Origin: an uncultured Mycobacteriaceae bacterium
Lineage (GTDB): Bacteria; Actinomycetota; Actinomycetes; Mycobacteriales; Mycobacteriaceae
Reading direction: 5' to 3'
NCBI GenBank assembly: GCA_902826815.1
Contig: CADEGF010000023.1
Span: 39,316-93,171, forward strand
Length of the DNA: 53,856 bases
Shown here piece after piece: positions 23,961 to 31,935 of this stretch. The notes below the pieces were generated by a model. That model was not told the DNA's origin, did no database searches, and saw nothing but the letters and a program-made list of their open reading frames with translations. The stretch's first letter is position 1. Each line of letters opens with the position of its first letter. Both the position numbers and the translations under genes were made by a program.

Positions 23961-24241
23961 TTGGGCAATCGCTCTTTGGCCCGCATCTCCTTCGTCACGT
24001 CGTCAACTGTGCGGAAGTCCCCGCGCGCGACGTCTGTCTGCCCTTGGCGGAGCTCCTTCATCAGAACTGGGTCGCTCAAGATATCAAGCGTTTCGATGAT
24101 CGAGTCGTAATCGTCGGCGCTGAGAATCACGGCCGCGCGCCGGCCCTGTCGAGTGACTTCGATACGAAGGTGGGTGCGGACGGCCTCGTCGATGAGCTTG
24201 GAAAGATTCGCCCGAACCTCAGCCAGGGGCAGCGTCGTCAT
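23957..24241 (-). CDS. relB: RelB/Phd-type antitoxin
   Basis: A 94-residue antitoxin. The N-terminal Phd/YefM DNA-binding part reads LAEVRANLSKLIDEAVRTHLRIEVTRQGR split over residues 6-34, with AAVILSADDYDSIIETLDIL after it. The C-terminal tail is charged and probably wraps the toxin. It is close to Rv1247c in pattern. A leaderless promoter with a palindromic AGAATTCT overlapping its -10 lies directly upstream, ideal for autorepression. Confidence 0.88.
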   Translation of the reverse strand: MTTLPLAEVRANLSKLIDEAVRTHLRIEVTRQGRRAAVILSADDYDSIIETLDILSDPVLMKELRQGQTDVARGDFRTVDDVTKEMRAKERLPK

Positions 24242-24245
24242 GTAC

Positions 24246-24304
24246 AGAATTCTAGCGCGATCGGGGGACTTGTGCGACGCTGAAACGAGGTGTCCACCTA
24301 GACT
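24246..24304. promoter_or_regulatory. Divergent leaderless promoters for relBE and the methyltransferase
   Basis: Minus strand: TAGAAT (24254-24249), 7 nt, then ATG of relB; the hexamer overlaps palindrome AGAATTCT (24246-24253). Plus strand: TAGACT (24299-24304), 7 nt, then ATG 24312. Both therefore start transcription at the initiation codon. The palindrome is a candidate RelB operator. Confidence 0.55.
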
Positions 24305-24311
24305 CTGCGCA

Positions 24312-24914
24312 ATGACGGATGCCGTTGTCAGACGTCGCTACACCGAGATGGCTGACATCTACATCCGGATGTTCGGCGCCGCAGCGCACGTCGATCCTGA
24401 CGACCTCGGATTTCTCGCCCGCAATCTCGGTCACTGCAACGGCACTGTCCTAGACGCCGGCTGCGGGCCCGGCCACCTTACGGCCTACTTGACGAGTCTC
24501 GGTCTGACCGCGCGCGGCATCGACCTGGTGCCGCACTTCATCGCCAATGCCCGTTCGAACTGGCCCGCGGTCGATTTCGCGGTTGGCTCGTTGCGCGCGC
24601 TCGACGTGACTGACCGATCACTACACGGCATGCTCGCTTGGTATTCTCTGATTCACTGTGAGCCTTGCGAACTCACGGACGTCTTCAACGAATTCCACAG
24701 AGCGATGTCCAACGGCGGAACGCTCGTCGTGGGCTTCTTCGAAGGCGACGAAGTCGAATCCTTTGACCACAAAGTGACAACCGCCTATCGCTGTCCTGCC
24801 GACGAAATGTCGAGGATGCTGGCCCAGGCCGGGTTCGTCGAGGTCGATCGTCTGCGACGAGCTGGCACTGACACAACGCGGCCGCACGCGGCCCTCGCCG
24901 CGAGGGCCCAATGA
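24312..24914 (+). CDS. SAM-dependent methyltransferase (class I)
   Basis: A 200-residue methyltransferase. Motif I reads VLDAGCGPGHLTAYL, followed by the acidic loop GIDLVPHFI and the post-I region. A later DHKVTTAYRCPADEMSRMLAQAGF segment fits small-molecule methyltransferases. The start is fixed by the leaderless promoter; the longer frame to 24153 runs antisense through relB and is rejected. It is divergent from the toxin-antitoxin pair. Substrate unknown. Confidence 0.82.
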   Translation: MTDAVVRRRYTEMADIYIRMFGAAAHVDPDDLGFLARNLGHCNGTVLDAGCGPGHLTAYLTSLGLTARGIDLVPHFIANARSNWPAVDFAVGSLRALDVTDRSLHGMLAWYSLIHCEPCELTDVFNEFHRAMSNGGTLVVGFFEGDEVESFDHKVTTAYRCPADEMSRMLAQAGFVEVDRLRRAGTDTTRPHAALAARAQ

Positions 24915-24990
24915 ACCGTTGATACTGCGTCCACGGTCGTGATCTGCGTCGAATCGCAGCCCTCAGCGCAATCTCAACGAAGGCGAGCTG

Positions 24991-25005
24991 CCGCTAGACG
25001 TTAAA
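24991..25005. repeat. 15-bp direct repeat, copy 1
   Basis: CCGCTAGACGTTAAA recurs exactly at 25542-25556. On the minus strand it encodes the end of an open frame, F-N-V-stop plus 3 nt past the stop, including the rare TTT codon. The minus-strand frame ending at 24994 reads NAVDVVEFRFNV and is open well into the antisense of the next gene, so it may be a remnant or a tiny ORF. Confidence 0.65.
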
Positions 25006-25094
25006 GCGGAACTCGACGACGTCGACGGCGTTCATCAGCATCGGCGAGATATACAACCGGGCATCGCACACGGCCAAGCGGCAACAATAGTGGG

Positions 25095-25478
25095 ATGAGT
25101 ACGGCAGACCGACTCGGACTGGAGCACCGACTAGCGACATACGGCACTCTCGCTCCGGGACGCCCAAACGCACACCTGCTCGACGAGCTCTCCGGCACCT
25201 GGACGCGGGGGTCGATCAGAGGTCACCTTCACGAACGTGGCTGGGGCGCGGCCGACGGTTACCCCGGGATCGTGTTGGACGACTCAGGTCCTGAGGTCGG
25301 AGTCCACGTCTTCGCCTCGCGGCACCTACCAGCACACTGGCAGCGACTCGATGAATTCGAGGGGTCAGGTTATCGGCGCGTCCCGGTCTCCGTGAGCGGC
25401 GATACCGGCGAGGTGGCCGCCTACATATATGCGCTGGCAGATGATTCGGCGCGGGGCCCTGCCGAGCCTCCGCTGTAA
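25095..25478 (+). CDS. Gamma-glutamylcyclotransferase-like protein
   Basis: A 127-residue GGCT/AIG2-like protein. It has the substrate-loop signature ATYGTLAPGRPNAHLL, the acidic catalytic position in LDEFEGSGYRRVPV, and a beta-barrel core. Relatives release 5-oxoproline from gamma-glutamyl amines. It lies between the two copies of a 15-bp direct repeat, as if it arrived as a unit. No clear ribosome site precedes the ATG. Confidence 0.72.
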   Translation: MSTADRLGLEHRLATYGTLAPGRPNAHLLDELSGTWTRGSIRGHLHERGWGAADGYPGIVLDDSGPEVGVHVFASRHLPAHWQRLDEFEGSGYRRVPVSVSGDTGEVAAYIYALADDSARGPAEPPL

Positions 25479-25541
25479 TTCGGTCATCGAACTAGCCGAA
25501 GGGGCGGAGCCACGCAGCTTGACTATCTGGCGGCGGCTTTC

Positions 25542-25556
25542 CCGCTAGACGTTAAA
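25542..25556. repeat. 15-bp direct repeat, copy 2
   Basis: This is the second exact copy of CCGCTAGACGTTAAA, 551 bp downstream of copy 1. The cyclotransferase-like gene lies between them. It covers the stop codon and last residues of the small minus-strand ORF at 25545-25670. Confidence 0.65.
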
Positions 25557-25670
25557 CCTAAATTCGACCGCGCGTCGCAGTCGTACCGCTACGACCGACG
25601 GCACGATGATGGCGCCGTCAACGGTGTCATTTGGTAGTGCATGCCCGACGTTCTGATGAATATCGGACAT
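25545..25670 (-). CDS. Small ORF ending in VEFRFNV
   Basis: A 41-residue frame from ATG 25670 to TAG, not covered by any other gene. It begins MSDIHQNVGH and ends RRAVEFRFNV; the middle (DGAIIVPSVV) reads like a beta-strand protein. Its last seven residues are identical to those of the open minus frame ending at 24994. No strong ribosome site precedes it. It may be a small protein of an unknown family or the tail of a larger decayed gene. Confidence 0.35.
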   Translation of the reverse strand: MSDIHQNVGHALPNDTVDGAIIVPSVVAVRLRRAVEFRFNV

Positions 25671-25701
25671 GCGGGAAGATGCAGGGCGGGTGGCGAGCCG
25701 T

Positions 25702-26004
25702 CTACTTGGCCGCGACAGCGCCGGGCCCAGATGCTGCTCCGACCGGGTCTGGTCGAAGGAGGTCCATTACGGCGATCGTTTTCTCGCCAGGCTTCGCACC
25801 AGGCTCCCCCGGCTGCAACTCGCGATACACAGCAACCCAGCCGTCCTCCAACAAGGCCGCCTTGTACTCCGTGCCGTCCACCGTCAGCGCGACACCCGGC
25901 CCGTCCGCCAAGGTTTGCAGATCAGCGGCGAGCGCCGCCTTCGCATCGCGTCCGACAGCATGGAGCATGTCTTCAGCTGCGCTCATCAGGTAAATGCTGG
26001 ACAT
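25702..26004 (-). CDS. Small protein with a RelE-like pattern, unassigned
   Basis: A 100-residue protein. SAAEDMLHAVGRDAKAALAADLQTL is helical and is followed by GTEYKAALLEDGWVAVYREL and TIAVMDLLRPD. The helix then strand-strand-strand order with WVAVYREL resembles RelE/ParE toxins, but no antitoxin gene is adjacent. The ATG at 26004 has AGGAGG 8 nt upstream, an unusually strong ribosome site for this region. If it is a toxin it is solitary; it may instead be an unrelated small alpha/beta protein. Confidence 0.5.
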   Translation of the reverse strand: MSSIYLMSAAEDMLHAVGRDAKAALAADLQTLADGPGVALTVDGTEYKAALLEDGWVAVYRELQPGEPGAKPGEKTIAVMDLLRPDPVGAASGPGAVAAK

Positions 26005-26048
26005 CTGACTCACCTCCTGCGTTAGTCAATATTGTAGAGCGCCGTGCT

Positions 26049-26375
26049 CTAGTTATCCCTCGGTAGAGGCTTCCCTGCACCACGATCCAGTTCGGCCTCA
26101 GCCTCCTGGATCTTCCGCAGGTTGAGCGTCGCCTCCACGCCGCCAGGAAACTTGATTGTCTGCGTCCCTTCCATGTCCCGATGGAACAGAGCTAGGAAAG
26201 CAGCCAGAAACAGCAAGATCGCGCCCACACCCAGGAACCCCGCTGTTACCTCCCACGGCTTGTTGACCCAAAGGCTGGCGCACGCGACGCCGATGAGGAG
26301 TACGCCAGTAATTCCAACGACGACAACCCACCAACTCGGTCTCTGATTCCTGGACCGACGTTTCGCCTTGGCCAT
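26049..26375 (-). CDS. Two-helix membrane protein of unknown function
   Basis: A 108-residue protein with a basic N-terminus (KAKRRSRNQRP), two transmembrane helices (WWVVVVGITGVLLIGVACA; AGFLGVGAILLFLAAFLALF), and a cytoplasmic tail FPGGVEATLNLRKIQEAEAEL. GGAGGGGG lies a few bases upstream of ATG 26375. Found near the toxin-like gene; no family is recognised. Confidence 0.55.
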   Translation of the reverse strand: MAKAKRRSRNQRPSWWVVVVGITGVLLIGVACASLWVNKPWEVTAGFLGVGAILLFLAAFLALFHRDMEGTQTIKFPGGVEATLNLRKIQEAEAELDRGAGKPLPRDN

Positions 26376-26458
26376 CACGCAGCCCCCTCCGACCAGGCGA
26401 GAGTAACAATCAGCAACGACAGCGCACCGGTAGGTATTTGGAGTCGAATCAATCAGGA

Positions 26459-27562
26459 CTACTTCTTTGCTTGGTTCCCAGACGTTGCTTGGAACCGGAA
26501 CTCGACGACGTCACCGTCGGCCATCACGTAGTCCTTGCCCTCCATCCGCACCTTGCCCGCCGATTTCGCGGCCGCCATCGAACCGGCCGCGATCAGGTCG
26601 TCGTAGGAGACCGTCTCGGCTTTGATGAAGCCCTTTTCGAAGTCGGTGTGGATGACCCCGGCCGCCTTCGGCGCGGTATCGCCTTGGTGGATCGTCCACG
26701 CCCGCGACTCTTTGGGACCCGCCGTGAGGAACGTCTGCAGCCGCAGCGTGTGGAAGCCGGCCCGCGCCAGCGCGTCGAGTCCGCGCTCGGTCTGGCCGAT
26801 CGACTCGAGCAGCTCGGCGGCCGACTCGTCGTCGAGCTCCTGCAGTTCGGCTTCGATCTTCGCGTCGAGGAACACCGCGTCGGCCGGTGCGACCATCTCC
26901 CGCAGCGAGGCGATGCGGTCGGCGTCGGTCAGCACCGCCTCGTCAGCGTTGAACACATAGAGGAACGGCTTGGTCGTCAACAGGTTCAGCTCCCGCAGCA
27001 GCGCCGAATCAACCGATTTCCCCGCCGCGAAAAGCGTCGTGCCGCCGTTGAGGATCTCCTGGGCGGCCACCGCGGCTTCGTGTGCGGGTCTGCGGTCCTT
27101 GTGCGTGCGCGCTTCCTTCTCCAGCCGCGGCAAGGCCCGCTCCAGTGTTTGCAGATCGGCCAGGATCAACTCCGTCTCGATCACCTCGATATCGGATCTT
27201 GGATCGATCCGGCCGTCGACGTGAGCAACATCATCGTCTGTGAAGACCCGCACCACTTGGCAGATCGCATCGCTCTCGCGGATGTTGGCTAGAAACTTGT
27301 TGCCAAGACCTGCGCCCTCTGACGCACCTTTGACAATCCCGGCGATATCGACGAACGTCACAGGCGCATGCACGATCTTTTCGGATTCAAACATTTTCGC
27401 GAGCTCGTCGAGCCGCGGATCCGGCAGCGGCACCACTCCCTCATTCGGCTCAATTGTCGCGAAGGGGTAATTGGCAGCCAGCACGTTGTTGCGCGTCAGC
27501 GCGTTGAAGAGCGTTGACTTACCGACATTCGGCAGGCCCACGATTCCTAGATTCAAGCTCAC
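26459..27562 (-). CDS. ychF: YchF/OLA1-type redox-regulated ATPase
   Basis: A 367-residue Obg-like P-loop ATPase. G1 reads [15 protein letters not shown]3 [19 protein letters not shown], the G4-like segment is YVFNADE, and a C-terminal TGS domain ends [16 protein letters not shown]. The family normally ends soon after with NV and is about 357 residues; here the end is [10 protein letters not shown], ten residues longer. The DNA suggests a 5-nt insertion plus loss of the old stop. YchF associates with ribosomes and modulates stress responses. This gene opens the conserved block that continues to the 3-beta-HSD. Confidence 0.92.
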   Translation of the reverse strand: MSLNLGIVGLPNVGKSTLFNALTRNNVLAANYPFATIEPNEGVVPLPDPRLDELAKMFESEKIVHAPVTFVDIAGIVKGASEGAGLGNKFLANIRESDAICQVVRVFTDDDVAHVDGRIDPRSDIEVIETELILADLQTLERALPRLEKEARTHKDRRPAHEAAVAAQEILNGGTTLFAAGKSVDSALLRELNLLTTKPFLYVFNADEAVLTDADRIASLREMVAPADAVFLDAKIEAELQELDDESAAELLESIGQTERGLDALARAGFHTLRLQTFLTAGPKESRAWTIHQGDTAPKAAGVIHTDFEKGFIKAETVSYDDLIAAGSMAAAKSAGKVRMEGKDYVMADGDVVEFRFQATSGNQAKK

Positions 27563-27633
27563 AGGGAGCCAAGTCTAGGAGACAACCCCGGGCACGCCAG
27601 CGTGCGCTGGCAGCCACTTCCAGCCGAAGCCGG

Positions 27634-27639
27634 TACGGT
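27634..27639 (+). promoter_or_regulatory. -10 hexamer TACGGT for the DUF6542 gene
   Basis: TACGGT is followed by 6 nt and GTG 27646, fixing a leaderless start for the downstream gene. Confidence 0.5.
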
Positions 27640-27645
27640 CAACAT

Positions 27646-28785
27646 GTGTCAGGTCAGCGTGCGAGGTCTGCGGTAGCGGCCGAGCATCGCTCCATGATTC
27701 CCACCATTCCTGGTGTGCCGTCGTGGGGTGCGGTGCTCATTGCCGTCACATTCACCGCAATCGGCTTCGCTTTTGATGCAGGTTCGGGCTCCAAGGAACT
27801 GACCCTCGCGTTTGCTGTCGCTTATGCCGTCGGGTGCGTCGCCGCCGCAGTGGCCGTGCGACAGGCGAGCATTTTCACGGCGGTCATCCAGCCTCCGCTG
27901 ATCCTGTTCGTCGCCGTGCCCGGCGCGTACTTCCTGTTTCACGGCGCGGCGATGGACGGCCTCAAGGATCTGCTGATCAACTGCGGCTATCCCCTGATCG
28001 AGCGCTTCCCGTTGATGTTCTTCACCTCCGCGATCGTGCTGCTGGTCGGTTTGGCCCGCTGGTACATGGGGATGTCGGGCCGTCGCACGACCGCCGCCGA
28101 ACCCGACGAGCCCGCCGAGAGCCGGTTCGCGGCGATCACCGCCAAGATCTCTGGGCTCCTCACCGGCGACGACGAAGAGGACGTCGAGGAGGCGCCCGCG
28201 CCGCGGCGTAGCAGGCAGCATTCGATCGACCGCAGCGCACGACCCGCCAGGCCGGCCGCGGCGACCGCCAAACCCCGCAACGGACGGCCGGTCAAGCGCG
28301 CACAGCCGTCGCGCTCGCGGCATGCCCGCCCGCCGGAGACCGAGATCATCGAGCCGGTCGCAGAGCGTCCGCGCCGGCCGCGCCCAGCCCGCCGCAGCGC
28401 CGACCCGACGCTTCCACCGCCCGAGCCGCGCCGCAGGCCGCGGTCGTCGTCGACGCGCGAATCGGGTCGGTCGGGGTCGACCCGCGAATCCGGTCGGTCG
28501 GGGTCGACCCGCGAACCCCGTAAGCAGCCACCGCCCAACGATCGTCGGTCGCCCTACCAGCGGCCCGACCGGCACACCCGGTTCGACGGCTTCGAGCCCT
28601 TCGAACCGCACGGCACGAGCGGGTCAAACGGCAACGGCTCCAACGGAACCGGATCGAATGGCAGCCACCACCCCGTGTCGCGGGTGCGCTACCGCGGCAC
28701 CGAAGAAGGCGAGGAGCGTCCGCAGTACAGGTCCCGGCCACGCACCGCCAAGCACCAGGCCGAGGCCTGGGAGTACGACGTCTAG
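27646..28785 (+). CDS. DUF6542-type membrane protein with long disordered tail
   Basis: A 379-residue protein. Residues about 17-140 hold three to four transmembrane helices (VLIAVTFTAIGFAFDAG; FAVAYAVGCVAAAVAV; PPLILFVAVPGAYFLF; MFFTSAIVLLVGLARW) of the DUF6542 type. The remaining 230 residues are an Arg/Pro/Ser/Gly-rich, probably disordered cytoplasmic tail with a 27-bp tandem repeat. I recall the equivalent gene in M. tuberculosis as Rv1111c, also beside ychF and ispH. Convergent with ispH, whose stop is 6 bp away. Confidence 0.78.
   Translation: MSGQRARSAVAAEHRSMIPTIPGVPSWGAVLIAVTFTAIGFAFDAGSGSKELTLAFAVAYAVGCVAAAVAVRQASIFTAVIQPPLILFVAVPGAYFLFHGAAMDGLKDLLINCGYPLIERFPLMFFTSAIVLLVGLARWYMGMSGRRTTAAEPDEPAESRFAAITAKISGLLTGDDEEDVEEAPAPRRSRQHSIDRSARPARPAAATAKPRNGRPVKRAQPSRSRHARPPETEIIEPVAERPRRPRPARRSADPTLPPPEPRRRPRSSSTRESGRSGSTRESGRSGSTREPRKQPPPNDRRSPYQRPDRHTRFDGFEPFEPHGTSGSNGNGSNGTGSNGSHHPVSRVRYRGTEEGEERPQYRSRPRTAKHQAEAWEYDV
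28456..28509. repeat. 27-bp tandem repeat inside the DUF6542 gene
   Basis: Two 27-bp units (28456-28482, 28483-28509) differ by one base, with a partial third unit after them. The protein repeat is RESGRSGST. Being a multiple of three it can expand or contract without breaking the frame, in a disordered tail. Confidence 0.7.
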
Positions 28786-28791
28786 ACAGTG

Positions 28792-29805
28792 CTAGCTGCG
28801 GGCCGCGCGAATCTCGCGAGGCAACGCAAAGACCAGTGTTTCGTTGGCCGTCGTCACCGGTTGCACCGTGCCGAAGCCGTAGTCGGCCAGCCTCTCCAAG
28901 ACGCCGCGAACCAAGATCTCGGGAACCGACGCACCGGACGTGACGCCGACGGTCGTGACGCCGTCGAGCCAGGCCGGATCGATGTCGTCGGCGTAGTCCA
29001 CGAGGTAGGACGCATCGGAGCCGGCGTTCAGCGCGACCTCCACCAGCCGCACGGAGTTCGACGAGTTGCGTGAGCCGACGACGATCACCAGCTGACACTC
29101 CGGCGCCATCGCCTTGACCGCGACCTGGCGGTTCTGGGTGGCGTAGCAGATGTCGTCGCTCGGCGGATCTTGCAGCGTCGGGAACTTCTCCCGCAGCCTG
29201 CGCACGGTTTCCATCGTCTCGTCGACACTCAACGTGGTCTGCGACAGCCAGATCACCTTGCTCGCGTCGCGGACGGTGACGGTGTCGACCGCATCAGGGC
29301 CGTCGACGAGCTGTACGTGGTCAGGTGCTTCACCGGCGGTGCCGACGACCTCTTCGTGACCCTCGTGGCCGATCAGCAGGATGTCGAAGTCGTCGCGCGC
29401 GAACCGCTTCGCCTCGTTGTGCACCTTGGTGACCAGCGGGCACGTCGCATCGATGACCTTCAGGTCGCGTTCCTTGGCGTTGACGTGCACCGTCGGTGCC
29501 ACACCGTGTGCGGAGAACACGACGATGGACCCCTCGGGCACCTGGTCGGTCTCGTCGACGAAGATCGCACCCGCCTTGGCGAGCGTCTCCACCACGTGGA
29601 CGTTGTGCACGATCTCGTGGCGGACGTATACCGGCGCACCGTGCTTCTCCAACGCCCGCTCGACCGTCTCAACGGCGCGGTCCACACCCGCGCAGTAGCC
29701 GCGGGGCTCGGCAAGCAGTACACGCTTGCCCACGGGGCTGTTCTGGCTGTCGCCAGCGACCGAGCTGGACGCGCCCGGAATCCCCATGTTGATAGTCGAC
29801 GGCAT
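28792..29805 (-). CDS. ispH: 4-hydroxy-3-methylbut-2-enyl diphosphate reductase
   Basis: A 337-residue [4Fe-4S] enzyme, the last step of the MEP isoprenoid pathway (HMBPP to IPP and DMAPP). The three cluster Cys are in [23 protein letters not shown] and [19 protein letters not shown] and [13 protein letters not shown] are the substrate-binding His and SxN motifs. I set the start at ATG 29805 because TACCCT lies 7 nt upstream (leaderless); the longer frame to 30003 is antisense to the next gene. This is the LytB2-type copy of mycobacteria. Confidence 0.95.
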   Translation of the reverse strand: MPSTINMGIPGASSSVAGDSQNSPVGKRVLLAEPRGYCAGVDRAVETVERALEKHGAPVYVRHEIVHNVHVVETLAKAGAIFVDETDQVPEGSIVVFSAHGVAPTVHVNAKERDLKVIDATCPLVTKVHNEAKRFARDDFDILLIGHEGHEEVVGTAGEAPDHVQLVDGPDAVDTVTVRDASKVIWLSQTTLSVDETMETVRRLREKFPTLQDPPSDDICYATQNRQVAVKAMAPECQLVIVVGSRNSSNSVRLVEVALNAGSDASYLVDYADDIDPAWLDGVTTVGVTSGASVPEILVRGVLERLADYGFGTVQPVTTANETLVFALPREIRAARS

Positions 29806-29812
29806 GGTTCCC

Positions 29813-29852
29813 AGGGTACTGACCCGCGCCGCCGAAGGGCCAGCCGTAGGCT
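29813..29852. promoter_or_regulatory. Divergent leaderless promoters, ispH and the Rv1109c-like gene
   Basis: Minus strand TACCCT (29818-29813) is 7 nt before the ispH ATG. Plus strand TAGGCT (29847-29852) is 7 nt before ATG 29860. Both genes therefore begin transcription at their start codons, within a 54-bp gap. Confidence 0.5.
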
Positions 29853-29859
29853 GTGGCGC

Positions 29860-30423
29860 ATGGCAACCGCACCGTATGGGGTCCGTCTGCTGGTAGGAGC
29901 GGCGGTAACCGCCATCGAGGAAACACGAAGGCTTCCGCAGACCATCCTGACGTACCCGATGACCGTCGCCAGTCAAATCGCGCACCTCGTGATGAAGGTG
30001 CAACAGGACGTGGCCGACCTGGTCAACCGGGGTGACGAGACGCTCGAGGGCCTCTTCCCGCCGAAGGACGAGCAGCCCGAGTGGGCGACGTTCGACGAGG
30101 ACCTGAGCGACGAGGTACCGGACCCGTCAAGTCTGGACGGCGAACGGCTCACCGAGGGCAGGTTCGCCCTGTTCACCGGCGGCGAGCCGGAGACGCCGGC
30201 CGACGACCCCGCCGACCCGGTAGCGCCCGCGACGTCCGACCAGCCCGACGTCGTCAGGCGGTTGGACTACGAGTCGCTGACGCTGGCCCAGTTGCGGGCG
30301 CGGTTGGCCTCGCTTCGGGTAGCCGATCTCGAAGAGCTGCTTGCCTACGAGGAGACGACCAAGTCGCGCGCGCCGTTCCAGACCCTGCTCGCCAACAGGA
30401 TCACCCGCGCGACCGCGAGGTGA
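29860..30423 (+). CDS. Rv1109c-like protein (lipid droplet-associated annotation)
   Basis: A 187-residue protein. The N-terminus ([20 protein letters not shown], then [20 protein letters not shown]) is an amphipathic helical region of the kind that coats lipid droplets. An acidic linker follows, and the C-terminus ends in a small helical domain ([26 protein letters not shown]). The last part resembles a SAP/helix-extended-helix module. Some databases, as I recall, call relatives lipid droplet-associated proteins. It overlaps xseA by 4 bp. Confidence 0.65.
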   Translation: MATAPYGVRLLVGAAVTAIEETRRLPQTILTYPMTVASQIAHLVMKVQQDVADLVNRGDETLEGLFPPKDEQPEWATFDEDLSDEVPDPSSLDGERLTEGRFALFTGGEPETPADDPADPVAPATSDQPDVVRRLDYESLTLAQLRARLASLRVADLEELLAYEETTKSRAPFQTLLANRITRATAR

Positions 30424-31655
30424 CGGCCGACGAGCGGGGTCAATCCGCGGACAACCCGTTTCCCGTCCGGACCGTCGCGATGATGGTCAAGGATTGGATC
30501 GAGAAGCTCGGAACCGTCTGGATCGAAGGCGAAGTCGCTCAACTCTCGATGCGGCCGAACACGAGCACGGCCTTCATCACGCTGCGTGATCCTGCCGCCG
30601 ATATGTCGTTGTCGGTGACCTGCCCGCGCGACCTGGTGATGAACGCCCCGGTCAAGCTGACCGAGGGCACGCGCGTGATCATGCTGGGCCGGCCGAACTT
30701 CTTCGTCGGCCGCGGGACTTTCTCGTTGCGTGTCAACCAGATTCGCGCGGTCGGTGTCGGTGAACTGCTCGCCAGGATCGACCGGCTGCGCAAACTGCTT
30801 GCCGCCGAGGGACTGTTCGATCCCCGGCTGAAGCGGCCGATTCCGTTTCTGCCCGACACCATCGGGCTGATCACCGGCCGTGCAAGCGCCGCAGAGCACG
30901 ACGTCGTCTCGGTGGCCAAAGACCGTTGGCCCGCAGTCAGATTCGCCATTCGCAACACCGCCGTGCAGGGCACCAATACGGTGCCGCAGGTCGTCGAGGC
31001 GCTGCGCGACCTCGATGCCGACCCCGTCGTCGACGTCATCGTCGTCGCGCGCGGCGGCGGCAGCGTCGAGGACCTGCTTCCGTTCTCCGACGAGACGCTG
31101 TGCCGGGCGATCGCGGCGTGCACGACACCGGTCGTCAGCGCCATCGGCCACGAGCCGGACAACCCGCTGTGCGATCTGGTCGCCGATCTGCGCGCCGCCA
31201 CCCCGACCGATGCGGCCAAGCGCATCGTTCCCGACACCGCCGCCGAACTGGCGCTGGTGCTCGACCTACGTCGGCGCAGCGCGCGGGCGCTGCGCTCCTG
31301 GGTGCGCCGCGAGGAGCAGCACATCAGCGGCTTGCGCAGTAGACCGGTGTTGGCGCGGCCGCTGGCCGCACTGACCACGCGCGCTGAGGAGATTGGACGC
31401 TGCAGAGCCACCGCCCGGCGCGACATCACGCGGCTGGTCGGCGCCGAATCCGAGCGGGTCAGCCATTTGTCGGCGCGGCTGGCGACACTGGGGCCAGCCG
31501 CGACCCTGAAGCGTGGCTATGCGGTGGTGCAGGCGGTGTCGGCATCGGGTGAGGCGACGGTGCTGCATACGGTGGCCGATGCTCCCACAGGGACACGGCT
31601 GCGGGTGCGGGTGTCCGATGGGGCGGTAACGGCGGTCAGCGAGGGGAGTCAATGA
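30420..31655 (+). CDS. xseA: Exodeoxyribonuclease VII large subunit
   Basis: A 411-residue subunit. The N-terminal OB-fold domain is [20 protein letters not shown], and the catalytic core carries [20 protein letters not shown] and [18 protein letters not shown] with [11 protein letters not shown] after it. These are the hallmark motifs. Together with XseB it degrades single-stranded DNA from both ends. The GTG start overlaps the previous TGA (GTGA), and the ATG of xseB overlaps its own TGA, so three genes are coupled. Confidence 0.95.
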   Translation: MTADERGQSADNPFPVRTVAMMVKDWIEKLGTVWIEGEVAQLSMRPNTSTAFITLRDPAADMSLSVTCPRDLVMNAPVKLTEGTRVIMLGRPNFFVGRGTFSLRVNQIRAVGVGELLARIDRLRKLLAAEGLFDPRLKRPIPFLPDTIGLITGRASAAEHDVVSVAKDRWPAVRFAIRNTAVQGTNTVPQVVEALRDLDADPVVDVIVVARGGGSVEDLLPFSDETLCRAIAACTTPVVSAIGHEPDNPLCDLVADLRAATPTDAAKRIVPDTAAELALVLDLRRRSARALRSWVRREEQHISGLRSRPVLARPLAALTTRAEEIGRCRATARRDITRLVGAESERVSHLSARLATLGPAATLKRGYAVVQAVSASGEATVLHTVADAPTGTRLRVRVSDGAVTAVSEGSQ

Positions 31656-31873
31656 AGCCTATTAGTGAATTGGGCTACGAAGAAGCCCGTGACGAACTGG
31701 CGGAGGTCGTGCGCCAGCTGGAGCAAGGCGGACTCGATCTCGACGCCTCGCTCAAGCTCTGGGAAAGAGGCGAAGAGCTGGCTAAACGCTGCGACCAACA
31801 CCTGGCGGGCGCCCGTAAGCGGATCGAGGACGCGCTGGCCGCCGGCGACGACGCCGACGACGTCAAAAGTTGA
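31652..31873 (+). CDS. xseB: Exodeoxyribonuclease VII small subunit
   Basis: A 73-residue helical hairpin protein with the XseB signature [20 protein letters not shown] then [18 protein letters not shown]. Several copies bind one XseA. It is translationally coupled to xseA (ATGA overlap). The following 62 bp hold the KstR-type operator and promoter of the steroid dehydrogenase. Confidence 0.95.
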   Translation: MKPISELGYEEARDELAEVVRQLEQGGLDLDASLKLWERGEELAKRCDQHLAGARKRIEDALAAGDDADDVKS

Positions 31874-31907
31874 TAGTTCAAGCAATTTCCCGTTAGGGGC
31901 TCGAAAC

Positions 31908-31921
31908 TGGAACACGTTTCA
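31908..31921. promoter_or_regulatory. KstR-type operator upstream of 3-beta-HSD
   Basis: The sequence TGGAACACGTTTCA matches the KstR consensus TnnAACnnGTTnnA at all fixed positions. It ends 2 nt before the -10 element, so a bound repressor would block RNA polymerase. KstR represses cholesterol catabolic genes in mycobacteria until a sterol CoA thioester binds it. Confidence 0.8.
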
Positions 31922-31923
31922 TT

Positions 31924-31929
31924 TATGCT
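31924..31929 (+). promoter_or_regulatory. -10 hexamer TATGCT of the 3-beta-HSD gene
   Basis: TATGCT, 6 nt, then ATG 31936 gives a leaderless start. The KstR-type site is immediately upstream. Confidence 0.55.
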
Positions 31930-31935
31930 TCCGGC

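Noticed and set aside
24989-25556. Integron attC-like core (GTTAAAC) flanking the cyclotransferase gene
   Set aside because: Copy 2 fits GTTRRRY, but copy 1 reads GTTAAAG, and no convincing paired inverse core or long imperfect palindrome is present. No integrase is seen.
29170-29859. Extended 5' part of the plus-strand frame leading into the Rv1109c-like gene
   Set aside because: It is antisense to ispH. The leaderless promoter at 29847-29852 sets the true start at 29860.
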